A stretch of 64,000 bases of DNA. It comes from Actinoplanes derwentensis (GTDB lineage Bacteria > Actinomycetota > Actinomycetes > Mycobacteriales > Micromonosporaceae). How positions within the stretch are numbered: position 1 is the stretch's first letter; each line of letters starts with the position of its first letter. Of the stretch, positions 39,438 through 47,242 are shown piece by piece. The stretch lies in NCBI RefSeq assembly GCF_900104725.1, contig NZ_LT629758.1, positions 1,426,001-1,490,000 of the forward strand, written 5' to 3'. The translations under genes were made by a program, and so were the position numbers. A model generated the notes under the pieces. It was given only the letters and a program-made list of their open reading frames with translations. It searched no databases and had not been told where the DNA came from.

Positions 39438-40434
39438 TCTGATTCGGCCGGTGGTGGTGGCTCCGATGGCCGGTGGGCCGTCGACTCCCGCTCTGGTGAT
39501 CGCCGCGGCGCAGGCGGGTGCGGTGGGGTTCCTCGCCGCGGGCTACAAGACTCCGGACCTGGTCGAGGCGGAATTGCGGGCGGTTCGGGGCGCGAGCGTG
39601 GGGTACGGGCTCAACCTCTTCGTCCCCGCGAAACCTCCGCAGGATGTGGCCGCCGTCGATCGCTATCGGCGGTTGCTGCAGGTGGAGGCGGATCGGTACG
39701 GCGTGGATCTGCCGCCGGTGCGGTTGCGCGACGACGACCACTTCGACGCCAAGGTCGATCTCGCGGTCACCTATGCGCCGCCGCTGGTCAGCTTCACGTT
39801 CGGCGTACCGGAGAAGGGTGTCGTCGTGGCTCTGCAGGCTGCCGGAGTGGCGGTGGCGATCACGGTCACCTCGGCGGCTGAGGCGGAGCAGGCGCTCACG
39901 GTCGGGCCGGAGGTGCTGATCGCGCAGGGCGGCACGGCCGGCGGGCACTCGTCGACGATGAGTCCGGCCGGTTATCGGGGGAACACCACGGCGGTGCAGG
40001 TGCTGGCCGCGGTCCGGGCCGTCACCGACCTGCCGGTGATCGCGGCCGGTGGCACCGGGACAGCGGCCGACGTGCGGGAGCTGGTCACGGCGGGGGCGGT
40101 GGGCGTACAAGCGGGAACTGTCTTCCTGCTTGCCGACGAGGCCGGGACGCGACCGGCGCAGCGGGCGGTCATGCAGTCGCAGCTTCCGCACGAGACCGTG
40201 GTGACCAGGGCGTTCACCGGTCAGCCGGCGCGGGCGTTGCGGAACCGGTTCACCGACGAGTACTCGGAGGCGGCGCCGGTCGGCTATCCGGCCGTGCACC
40301 ATCTGACCGCGCCGATCCGGGCGGCCGCCGCCGAGCGGGGCGATGCCGGCGCCCTCAATCTGTGGGCCGGCATCGCCCATACGAAAGCCCGGCAGGCGTC
40401 GGCCGCCGAGATCGTGGCGTCGCTGATCGGCTGA
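39430..40434 (+). CDS. Nitronate monooxygenase-type FMN oxidoreductase
   Basis: 334-residue TIM-barrel flavoprotein: VVVAPMAGGPSTPALVIAAA, VGFLAAGYKTPDLVEAEL, then IAQGGTAGGHSS (catalytic His region) and the phosphate-binding PVIAAGGTGTAADVRELV. These are hallmarks of the NMO/FabK-like 2-nitropropane dioxygenase family, which oxidise nitronates or serve as enoyl reductases (family knowledge). It overlaps the esterase gene by 8 bp. Cytosolic. Confidence 0.9.
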   Translation: MHDLIRPVVVAPMAGGPSTPALVIAAAQAGAVGFLAAGYKTPDLVEAELRAVRGASVGYGLNLFVPAKPPQDVAAVDRYRRLLQVEADRYGVDLPPVRLRDDDHFDAKVDLAVTYAPPLVSFTFGVPEKGVVVALQAAGVAVAITVTSAAEAEQALTVGPEVLIAQGGTAGGHSSTMSPAGYRGNTTAVQVLAAVRAVTDLPVIAAGGTGTAADVRELVTAGAVGVQAGTVFLLADEAGTRPAQRAVMQSQLPHETVVTRAFTGQPARALRNRFTDEYSEAAPVGYPAVHHLTAPIRAAAAERGDAGALNLWAGIAHTKARQASAAEIVASLIG

Positions 40435-40455
40435 TCGACAGCGACAACGGCCTGA

Positions 40456-40644
40456 TCAGGTGCGGTCGGACTCCAGGGTGCCGCCGTTGGCGACGTCCTG
40501 GCGTTCGATCTCGTCGAAGCGGATGCGCACCGAGGCCCGCCGCGCTTTGAGGATCTCGACCGCGGCGGCGGTGACGGCCTCGGCGAACTCTCGTCGCTGA
40601 TCCAGCGTGCGGCCGGACAGCAGTTCAACGGTGATGTTGGGCAT
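40456..40644 (-). CDS. 4-oxalocrotonate tautomerase family enzyme
   Basis: 62-residue protein MPNITVELLSGRTLDQRREF, with the catalytic Pro directly after Met and the family-length beta-alpha-beta layout. Such tautomerases interconvert keto-enol acids in aromatic or sugar-acid breakdown (family knowledge). Divergent from the symporter gene at 40821 across a 176-bp region with GAACA-type repeats, which links it to carboxylate uptake. Overlaps no other gene. Confidence 0.85.
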   Translation of the reverse strand: MPNITVELLSGRTLDQRREFAEAVTAAAVEILKARRASVRIRFDEIERQDVANGGTLESDRT

Positions 40645-40662
40645 GGACCCTCCCGTTTTTCA

Positions 40663-40699
40663 TAGACAGGAACATTGTTCTGTTACACGGAACACTGTC
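40663..40699. promoter_or_regulatory. Repeated GAACA boxes in the tautomerase-symporter promoter
   Basis: A perfect 11-bp dyad GAACATTGTTC (40670-40680) is followed exactly 20 bp later by a partial copy GAACACTGTC (40690-40699). The 13-mer TAGACAGGAACAT (40663-40675) recurs in inverse orientation at 47169-47181, before the ABC transporter gene. Likely regulator site, perhaps for one of the three IclR proteins. Confidence 0.55.
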
Positions 40700-40820
40700 A
40701 AGAGCGTACGCATGGATCGTCATCTTTGTATTCCATGTGTTGACAGGCCGTTTCATGTAGCAGAACATCCACGGAGCGAAACGTCCCTGTAACCCACGCC
40801 ACACATTGGAGGGGGTGCAC

Positions 40821-42335
40821 GTGACCACGCTCGACTGGTCGGTTCTCAGCGCATATTTCCTGGTCATGATCGGTATCGGGCTCTGGGCCAAGAGCCGCGT
40901 CCACAACGTCGCCGACTTCTTCACCGCGCGGGGCATGATCCCCTGGTGGCTGTCCGGCATCTCGCATCACATGTCCGGCTACAGCGCCATCATGTTCGTC
41001 GCCTTCGCCGCCGTCGCCTACAACTACGGGCTCGCCATGTACATCTGGTGGGCCCTCACCATCGGGATCGGCGTCGGGATCGGCGCCTTCGTGTTCGCCG
41101 CCCGATGGAACCGGCTGCGTTCCCGGTACGGGGTGGCCTCGCCCCTGGAATACCTGGCCCGTCGCTACAACGTTCCCACCCAGCAAGCCCTGGCCTACAG
41201 TGGAGCGGCGCTCAAGGTCGTCGACATCGCCGCCAAATGGGTGGCCATCTCGGTGCTGCTGCGGGGCTTCGCCGGGGTGCCGATCCTGTGGGGCATCCTG
41301 CTCACCGGCGCGGTCACGCTGGTCTACATCACCGCCGGTGGGCTGTGGGCCGACGTGCTCACCGACTTCGGCCAGTTCGTCATCCAGGGCGTGGCCGGCA
41401 TCGCGATGTTCGTCGCCTTCCTGGCTCACCTCGGCGGCGTCTCCACCCTGTGGACCATGTGGGACGACCTGCCCGAGGGCCACGGTGATCCGTTCAGCGG
41501 GCCGTACACCCTGACGTTCTTCCTGGCCCTGCTGTTCATCAAGACCTTCGAGTACAACGGCGGCATGTGGAACCTGGCGCAGCGGTACATGGCCGCTCCG
41601 TCCGGCTCCGCCGCCAAACGGTCCGCGCTGCTGTCCAGCGGCCTGTGGCTGGTCTGGCCGCTGATCCTGTTCATGCCGATGTTCGCCGCGCCGCTGATCG
41701 TGCCCGGTCTGGCCAACCCGGAGCAGGCGTACGTCGAACTGGCGAAGACCCTGCTGCCGCCGGGCGTGATCGGCCTGGTGCTGGCGGGCTTCTTCTCGCA
41801 CACGATGGCGATGGTGTCCTCGGACGCCAACGTGATCTCGTCGGTGGTGACCCGCGACATCGCCCCGCGAATAGTGCGTAAGGTGCGCGACCTCAGCGAC
41901 GGGGCGGCGCTGACCTTCGCCCGGATCACCACGTTCGCGTTCGTCGCGATCAGCATGGTGATCGCCATCAGCACCGAGGGCCAGGGTGTGGTCCTGAAGA
42001 TCGTGGTCGACCTGGTCGCGGCCACCATGGGCCCGATCTCCATCCCGTTGATGCTCGGGCTGCTGCCCTGGTTCCGTCGTAGCGGGCCGACCGCGGCACT
42101 GGTCTCCTGGGCCGCCGGACTCGGCGTCTGGGTGATCGTCAAATGGATCCTCGAAGAGACCAGCCAGACCATGGTGGTCGGGGTTCCGCTGGTCACCTCG
42201 CTGGTGCTCTACGTGGTGATCGGCCTGCTCAAGCCGGAACGCACGGCCCGGCGCGACGAACTCATCGATTCGCTGGACACCGATCCGGCGCCGGGCACCA
42301 CCCCGGTCTCCGCGTCGGTGCGGGAGGAGCGGTGA
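40821..42335 (+). CDS. Sodium:solute symporter (SSS family)
   Basis: 504 residues from GTG at 40821, preceded by GGAGGGGG. About 12-13 hydrophobic helices; the N-terminus VLSAYFLVMIGIGLWAKSRV followed by DFFTARGMIPWWLSGISHHM is characteristic of SSS symporters, as is the later MVSSDANVISSVVTRDI. Substrate is probably a sugar or carboxylate (myo-inositol, lactate and pyruvate relatives exist), not decidable here. Upstream are the GAACA boxes and the divergent tautomerase gene; the IclR gene at 42391 follows 55 bp later. Confidence 0.88.
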   Translation: MTTLDWSVLSAYFLVMIGIGLWAKSRVHNVADFFTARGMIPWWLSGISHHMSGYSAIMFVAFAAVAYNYGLAMYIWWALTIGIGVGIGAFVFAARWNRLRSRYGVASPLEYLARRYNVPTQQALAYSGAALKVVDIAAKWVAISVLLRGFAGVPILWGILLTGAVTLVYITAGGLWADVLTDFGQFVIQGVAGIAMFVAFLAHLGGVSTLWTMWDDLPEGHGDPFSGPYTLTFFLALLFIKTFEYNGGMWNLAQRYMAAPSGSAAKRSALLSSGLWLVWPLILFMPMFAAPLIVPGLANPEQAYVELAKTLLPPGVIGLVLAGFFSHTMAMVSSDANVISSVVTRDIAPRIVRKVRDLSDGAALTFARITTFAFVAISMVIAISTEGQGVVLKIVVDLVAATMGPISIPLMLGLLPWFRRSGPTAALVSWAAGLGVWVIVKWILEETSQTMVVGVPLVTSLVLYVVIGLLKPERTARRDELIDSLDTDPAPGTTPVSASVREER

Positions 42336-42390
42336 CCCGGCAGCGCCGCGCCGAACCCGGCGACCGGTGATCGCTGAGTAGGCTGACTCG

Positions 42391-43149
42391 GTGGTCAGGG
42401 AAGGCAGTTCCATCGACAAGACGCTGGCGGTGCTCGAAGCTCTCGCCGAGCACCACCGCGTCACCGACATCGCCGCGGCGACGGGCGTCTCCAAGTCGAC
42501 AGTGCACCGGATCCTGCAGGCACTCGTCACGTGGGGCTTCGCCCGTCCCGACGGGCTCGGCACCTACGAGCCCGGCCCGCGGATCCTCACCCTGGCCGGC
42601 CGGGTCATGCACCGCTTCGACCCGGCCCGGCAGGCGTCCGGCGCCCTGCTCGCTCTGCGGGAGGCGACCGGTTTCACCACCCACTTCGCGATCCGCAGCG
42701 TCGACGAGGGGGTGTATGTGGACAAGCAGGAGGGTCGCCGGCCGTACCAGATGCCGTCCCGCATCGGGATGAGCATCGCCCTGCACACGACAGCGATCGG
42801 CAAGGCCGTGCTGGCCGAGTTGAGCGATGAGGAGGTGCTGGCGATCTGCCGCCGCACCGGCCTGGCCGCCCGGACGCCGCGCACCCTGACGAGCGAAGAG
42901 GACCTGCTGACCCACCTGGCCCGGGTTCGGGCTCTGGGGTACGCGGTCGACGACGAGGAGAACGAGCCGGGCATCCGCTGTGTCGGCGCGGCTGTCTTCG
43001 ACCACACCGGGCAGGTGCTCGGCGGCATCTCCGTCTCCACCCTGGCGATGGACATGGACATGACCGGATTGGAAGCCCGCGCGCCGGAGGTCATCGCCGC
43101 GGCGCAGGCGGTGTCCGCGGCTCTCGGCGCCGCCGTACCCTTGCTATGA
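42391..43149 (+). CDS. IclR family transcriptional regulator
   Basis: 252 residues from GTG at 42391. N-terminal IclR winged helix (SIDKTLAVLEALAEHHRVTD, ATGVSKSTVHRILQALVTWG) and C-terminal effector domain (TTAIGKAVLAELSDEEVLAI, DEENEPGIRCVGAAVFDH). Follows the SSS symporter gene and is likely its regulator. Its last codons overlap the PadR dyad at 43140, so PadR binding could also affect the end of this transcript. Confidence 0.92.
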   Translation: MVREGSSIDKTLAVLEALAEHHRVTDIAAATGVSKSTVHRILQALVTWGFARPDGLGTYEPGPRILTLAGRVMHRFDPARQASGALLALREATGFTTHFAIRSVDEGVYVDKQEGRRPYQMPSRIGMSIALHTTAIGKAVLAELSDEEVLAICRRTGLAARTPRTLTSEEDLLTHLARVRALGYAVDDEENEPGIRCVGAAVFDHTGQVLGGISVSTLAMDMDMTGLEARAPEVIAAAQAVSAALGAAVPLL

Positions 43150-43167
43150 AACTAGTTGCATAGCAAG
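43140..43167. promoter_or_regulatory. PadR operator: 28-bp dyad
   Basis: Arms CTTGCTATG and CATAGCAAG are perfect 9-bp inverted repeats around a 10-base spacer whose core ACTAGT is itself palindromic; only one pair of the 28-bp dyad mismatches. It begins inside the last codons of the iclR gene and ends 8 bases before the padR ATG. Low GC and high symmetry make it a strong operator candidate. Confidence 0.85.
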
Positions 43168-43175
43168 ATTCGGGG

Positions 43176-43721
43176 ATGGCTCTGGAACACGCGATCCTCG
43201 TCTCGCTGTTGGAGCGGCCCGGATCGGGTTATGAGCTGGCCCGGCGGTTCGAGCGGTCGATCGGGCGGTTCTGGACCGCCACCCATCAGCAGATCTACCG
43301 GGTGCTCAAACGGATGGAAACCGACGGCTGGGTGACCGCCGAACAGATCGGGCAGGACGGTCGGCCCGACAAACGCCGCTTCTCGGTTGCCGCGCCGGGT
43401 GAGGATGCCCTGGTCGAGTGGTTACGGGCGCCGGTTGCGCCGGAAGCGGTCCGGCACGAACTGGCTGTCAAGATCCGTGGGGCGGCGTTCACCGGCGACG
43501 CGGGGCGCGCTGCATTGCTGGCCGAGGTGCGGCGTTATCGGGCTGAGCACGAGACGCTGCTGACCACGTACCTCAATGGTGAGAAAAGGGATTTTCCTGA
43601 TCCGATGAACCTTGACGCCGGGCAGCGGCTGCAGCATGTGGTCCTGCGCGGCGGGATCGCTTACGAACGGATGCTGCTCGACTGGCTCGACGACGTCCTC
43701 GACACGCTCCGGGCACTGTGA
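43176..43721 (+). CDS. PadR family transcriptional regulator
   Basis: 181 residues: PadR winged helix (ALEHAILVSLLERPGSGYEL, THQQIYRVLKRMETDGWV, RPDKRRFSVAAPGEDAL) followed by the Vir-like C-terminal helices (RRYRAEHETLLTTYL, YERMLLDWLDDVLDTL) used for dimerisation. Preceded by its dyad and followed 33 bp later by the acyl-CoA dehydrogenase gene, its likely target. PadR proteins usually respond to phenolic or other small hydrophobic ligands (family knowledge). Confidence 0.9.
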   Translation: MALEHAILVSLLERPGSGYELARRFERSIGRFWTATHQQIYRVLKRMETDGWVTAEQIGQDGRPDKRRFSVAAPGEDALVEWLRAPVAPEAVRHELAVKIRGAAFTGDAGRAALLAEVRRYRAEHETLLTTYLNGEKRDFPDPMNLDAGQRLQHVVLRGGIAYERMLLDWLDDVLDTLRAL

Positions 43722-43754
43722 AACACGCTCCGCGCACTGTGAAAGGAACGCTCC

Positions 43755-45449
43755 GTGCTCTTCAACCCTGCCACTTACGACCCCGCGCACCTCGATCCGG
43801 AGAGCCGGCGGCTGCTGCTCGCGCTCGTCCGGTTCTTCGAGGACAGGGGCAAGAAAACCTTGGTCAAGAACTACATCGATCGTACGTGGTATCAGGACTT
43901 CCTGGAGTTCTCCGCCGACCAGGGCCTGTTCGCGACGTTCCTGACACCCGCCGCGGACGGTGACGGTGACAAGCGCTGGGACACCGCCCGTAACGCCGCC
44001 CTCAGTGAGATCCTCGGGTTCTACGGCCTCGACTACTGGTACACGTGGCAGGTCACCGTCCTCGGGCTCGGCCCGGTGTGGCAGAGCGCCAACTCCGAGG
44101 TCCGCAAACGGGCCGCCGAACTGCTCGACGACGGGCACGTGATGGCGTTCGCGTTGTCCGAGCGCAGTCACGGCGCGGACATCTACGCCACCGACCTGAT
44201 CCTCACGCCGACCGGGGACGGTGGGTTCACCGCGAGCGGCACCAAGTACTACATCGGCAACGGCAACGTCGCAGGGCTGGTGTCCGTTTTCGGTCGGCGT
44301 TCCGACGTCGAGGGGCCGGACGGTTACGTGTTCTTCGCCGCCGACAGCCGGCACGAGAACTACCACCTGATCAAGAACGTCGTGAACAAGCAGATGTACG
44401 TCAGCACCTTCGAGTTGACTGACTATCCGGTACGCGACATTGACGTGTTGCATACCGGCAAGGCCGCGTTCGATGCCGCGCTCAATACCGTCAATGTGGG
44501 CAAGTTCAACCTGTGTACTGCGGCGATCGGCATCTGCGAGCACGCCATGTACGAGGCGGTCACCCACGCCCACCAGCGGATTCTGTACGGCAAGCCGGTC
44601 ACCGCGTTTCCGCACGTGCGACGGGAGCTCACTGACGCGTACGCCCGGCTGGTCGCCATGAAGCTCTTCAGTGACCGGGCGGTGGACTATTTCCGCAGCG
44701 CGGGGCCGGACGATCGGCGTTATCTGCTGTTCAACCCGATGACGAAGATGAAGGTCACCACCGAGGGCGAGAAGGTCGTCGACCTGATGTGGGACGTGAT
44801 CGCGGCCAAGGGGTTCGAGGCGGACACCTACTTCGACAAGGCGGCGATGGACATCCGGGGCCTGCCGAAGCTGGAGGGGACCGTCCACGTCAACCTGGCG
44901 CTGATCTTGAAGTTCATGCCGAACCACCTGTTCAACCCGGCGGAGTACGCCGAGGTCCCGGCCCGGCAGGACGCCGCCGACGACGAGTTCCTGTTCCGGC
45001 AGGGCCCGGCGCGCGGGCTCGGCGCCATCCGGTTCCATGACTGGCGGATCGCGTACGACGCGCACGCCGCACTGCCGAACGTCGCCCGTTTCCGGGAGCA
45101 GGCCGACGGCTTCTGCGACCTGCTGCGCAAGCACGCGCCGACCGAGGACCAGCAGAAGGATCTCGATTTCCTGCTGGCCGTCGGGCACCTGTTCGCGCTG
45201 ATCGTCTACGGACAGCTGATCCTGGAGAAGGCCGGCGTCGACGACCACCTGCTCGACGAGATCTTCGCGATCCTGGTGCGGGACTTCTCCGGCTACGCCA
45301 CCGAACTGCACGGCAAGACCGCCACCACGGACGAGCAGGCGGAATGGGCGCTTGCCCACATTCGCCGCCCGGTCGCTGACGCGGCGCGTGACGACGCCGT
45401 CTGGCAGCAGGTCCTGGCGCTGGCCGGCGCCTACGAGATGAGGCCCTGA
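43755..45449 (+). CDS. Acyl-CoA dehydrogenase family protein
   Basis: 564 residues from GTG at 43755 (AGGAACG upstream). Acyl-CoA dehydrogenase landmarks: HVMAFALSERSHGADIYATD (FAD/substrate loop), GTKYYIGNGN, KFNLCTAAIGICEHAMYEAV, and RRELTDAYARLVAMKLFSDR. The length exceeds the usual 380-400 residues and fits the long subgroup with an extra C-terminal helical domain. Usual task is FAD-dependent alpha-beta oxidation of acyl-CoA; partner electron-transfer genes are absent here. Likely repressed by PadR from the dyad upstream. A 24-bp duplication spans its stop codon. Confidence 0.9.
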   Translation: MLFNPATYDPAHLDPESRRLLLALVRFFEDRGKKTLVKNYIDRTWYQDFLEFSADQGLFATFLTPAADGDGDKRWDTARNAALSEILGFYGLDYWYTWQVTVLGLGPVWQSANSEVRKRAAELLDDGHVMAFALSERSHGADIYATDLILTPTGDGGFTASGTKYYIGNGNVAGLVSVFGRRSDVEGPDGYVFFAADSRHENYHLIKNVVNKQMYVSTFELTDYPVRDIDVLHTGKAAFDAALNTVNVGKFNLCTAAIGICEHAMYEAVTHAHQRILYGKPVTAFPHVRRELTDAYARLVAMKLFSDRAVDYFRSAGPDDRRYLLFNPMTKMKVTTEGEKVVDLMWDVIAAKGFEADTYFDKAAMDIRGLPKLEGTVHVNLALILKFMPNHLFNPAEYAEVPARQDAADDEFLFRQGPARGLGAIRFHDWRIAYDAHAALPNVARFREQADGFCDLLRKHAPTEDQQKDLDFLLAVGHLFALIVYGQLILEKAGVDDHLLDEIFAILVRDFSGYATELHGKTATTDEQAEWALAHIRRPVADAARDDAVWQQVLALAGAYEMRP

Positions 45450-45476
45450 CCTGCCTGCGAGATGAGGCCCTGACCT
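45429..45476 (+). repeat. 24-bp tandem duplication spanning the acyl-CoA dehydrogenase stop codon
   Basis: Two adjacent 24-bp copies (GCCTACGAGATGAGGCCC and on; copy 2 begins GCCTGCGAG) differ at one base. Copy 1 contains the end of the coding sequence and its TGA; copy 2 is the untranslated duplicate and runs to the stop codon of the convergent gene. Confidence 0.9.
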
Positions 45477-46327
45477 CAGGACGGGGCCGCGCCCACCGCG
45501 ACGACCGGGTTGATCAGGGTGCCGAGCACGGGGGAACTGATCTCGACGGTGTCGCCGGGACGCACGGTGAAAGCGGCGTCCGGGACCATGCCGGTTCCGG
45601 TCAGCAGCACCACGCCGGCCGGGAAGCTCAGGGCCCGGAACAACCAGCCCGCCAGGTCCTCGAAGCCGCGCGCCATCGCGGCCGTCGAGGACCTGGCGGC
45701 ATACGCCGCATTGCCGGCCCGCAGCACCCGAAGTCCGATTTCGATCGGCTCAGGGCCGACCGTCCAGCTCGGCACGATCGCCGGCCCGAGCGCACACGAG
45801 CGGTCGTAGATCTTGGCCTGCGGCAGATAGAGCGGGTTCTCGCCTTCAATGGACCGGCTGCTCATGTCGTTACCGAGGGTGTAGCCGAACACCTCACCGG
45901 CCGCGTTGAGCACCAGGCCGACCTCGGCCTCGGGCACGTTCCAGCCGGAGTCGGCGCGGATCCCGACGGCGTCGCGATGGCCGACGACCCGCCACGGACT
46001 GGACTTGAAGAAGAGTTCCGGCCGGTCGCCGGTGTAGACGTGGTCGTAGAGGGCGCCGTGCCCGGACTCCTCCTTGCGCCCGTCGCGGCTGCGCCGATAG
46101 GTCACTCCGGCCGCCCACACCTCCTGTTTGTCGATCGGCGGCAGGAATGGGCCGGACAAGGACGAGCCGGGTCGGCGGGCGGCGTCCTCGATCGCGGCCC
46201 GCGCCCGGTCGAGCGGCCACGCGAGCAGGTCGGCGAGCGTGCCGCCGAACTGCGCCCACGCGCCGTCCTGGCACACTGCCCAGCGTGACCCGTCGCCGTC
46301 GCGCAGGTGGTGAAGGCAGATCGGCAT
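45476..46327 (-). CDS. FAH-family hydrolase, probable 2-keto-3-deoxy-sugar-acid dehydratase
   Basis: 283-residue fumarylacetoacetate-hydrolase fold: QEVWAAGVTYRRSRDGRKEE, metal-binding VPEAEVGLVLNAAGEVFGYT, then GNDMSSRSIEGENPLYLPQA followed by KIYDRSCALGP. This last block is typical of the branch acting on 2-keto-3-deoxy-pentonates (2-dehydro-3-deoxy-D-arabinonate dehydratase-like) rather than true fumarylacetoacetase. With a lactonase, an IlvD/Edd-type dehydratase and a sugar ABC system nearby, it would dehydrate KDP to 2-oxoglutarate semialdehyde (inference). ATG follows GGAGGG. Divergent from an IclR gene by 18 bp. Confidence 0.85.
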   Translation of the reverse strand: MPICLHHLRDGDGSRWAVCQDGAWAQFGGTLADLLAWPLDRARAAIEDAARRPGSSLSGPFLPPIDKQEVWAAGVTYRRSRDGRKEESGHGALYDHVYTGDRPELFFKSSPWRVVGHRDAVGIRADSGWNVPEAEVGLVLNAAGEVFGYTLGNDMSSRSIEGENPLYLPQAKIYDRSCALGPAIVPSWTVGPEPIEIGLRVLRAGNAAYAARSSTAAMARGFEDLAGWLFRALSFPAGVVLLTGTGMVPDAAFTVRPGDTVEISSPVLGTLINPVVAVGAAPS

Positions 46328-46345
46328 ATGACCCTCCGTTAACCT

Positions 46346-47143
46346 GTGGTGGAGATCGAAAGGACTATCGACGTGGCCCGTGTGGTACCGGCGGTCATCC
46401 GCGCTCTCGACATCCTGGAGTTGTTCCTGGACCGGTCCGAACTGTCGGCCCGGGAGGTGAACGAGCGGCTCGACCTACCGCGCACCACCGTCCACGAGCT
46501 GCTGGTGACTCTGGTGGAGCGCTCCTACCTGATCGCCGTCGCGGGCCAGCCGGTGCGATATCGGCTCGGTCTGCCGTTGTTCCAGCTGGGTTCGGCGTTC
46601 GCCGGGCGGCTCGACCTGGTCCGTGAGGCGCAGATCGTCGCGCGGGACGTGGCCGCCGCGTGTGACGAGGCGGTTCATGTGGCAGTGCTCGACGGCGCCG
46701 ACGTCATCTATCTGGTCAAGGTCGACAGCACCCACCCGGTCCGGATGGTGTCCGCGGTGGGTCGGCGGCTGCCGGCCAACTGCACGGCGGTCGGCAAGGT
46801 CCTGCTGTCCGGTCTGGATCGGGCGAGCCTGACCGCGGTGCTGGCGAAGGAGCCCCTGGCGGGGATGACGCCGCAGAGCATCACCGACCCGGACCGCCTG
46901 CGGGAACACGTCGAACGGGTCCGGGCCGAGGGGATCGCGACCGACGTCGGTGAGTCCGATGTCGCGATGCGCTGCGTGGCCGCCGCGGTCCGGGATCATT
47001 CCGGCGCGATCGTCGCCGCGATGAGCCTCTCCGCGCCGATCATCCGCTGGACTCCGCGTGCGCTCCGGGAGTGGACCGAGCTGCTTCGCGAGGGTGCGTC
47101 CACCCTGTCCATCCGGATGGGGTACCCGCCCGCGCGCCGGTAA
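46346..47143 (+). CDS. IclR family transcriptional regulator
   Basis: About 265 residues: IclR winged helix (AVIRALDILELFLDRSELSA, DLPRTTVHELLVTLVERSYL) and effector domain (NCTAVGKVLLSGLDRASLTA, GESDVAMRCVAAAVRDH). GTG at 46346 leaves only 18 bp to the divergent FAH gene; an in-frame GTG at 46373 (VARVVPAVIRALDILEL) is a more comfortable start. The next gene downstream is the sugar-binding lipoprotein, so it probably controls the sugar-acid pathway on both sides. Confidence 0.9.
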   Translation: MVEIERTIDVARVVPAVIRALDILELFLDRSELSAREVNERLDLPRTTVHELLVTLVERSYLIAVAGQPVRYRLGLPLFQLGSAFAGRLDLVREAQIVARDVAAACDEAVHVAVLDGADVIYLVKVDSTHPVRMVSAVGRRLPANCTAVGKVLLSGLDRASLTAVLAKEPLAGMTPQSITDPDRLREHVERVRAEGIATDVGESDVAMRCVAAAVRDHSGAIVAAMSLSAPIIRWTPRALREWTELLREGASTLSIRMGYPPARR

Positions 47144-47168
47144 TCGCTGCGAAACATTGACACCTCTC

Positions 47169-47232
47169 ATGTTCCTGTCTAGCGTCGCGTCCACCCGGTA
47201 CGGTATATCGAACCACGTTCGAGATTTCGAAC
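47169..47232 (+). promoter_or_regulatory. Clustered inverted repeats in the ABC transporter promoter
   Basis: Starts with ATGTTCCTGTCTA (47169-47181), shared in inverse orientation with the symporter promoter. Then TCGAAC, CAC, GTTCGA (47208-47222) overlaps GTTCGA, GATT, TCGAAC (47217-47232): three TCGAAC boxes alternating in direction, ending 10 bases before the start codon. Typical of a repressor array; IclR is the nearest candidate. Confidence 0.65.
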
Positions 47233-47242
47233 AAAGGGGTGA

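Noticed and set aside
40698..42563. Long minus-strand frame opposite the symporter
   Set aside because: His/Gln/Gly/Asp-rich shadow product; the plus-strand product is an obvious membrane transporter.
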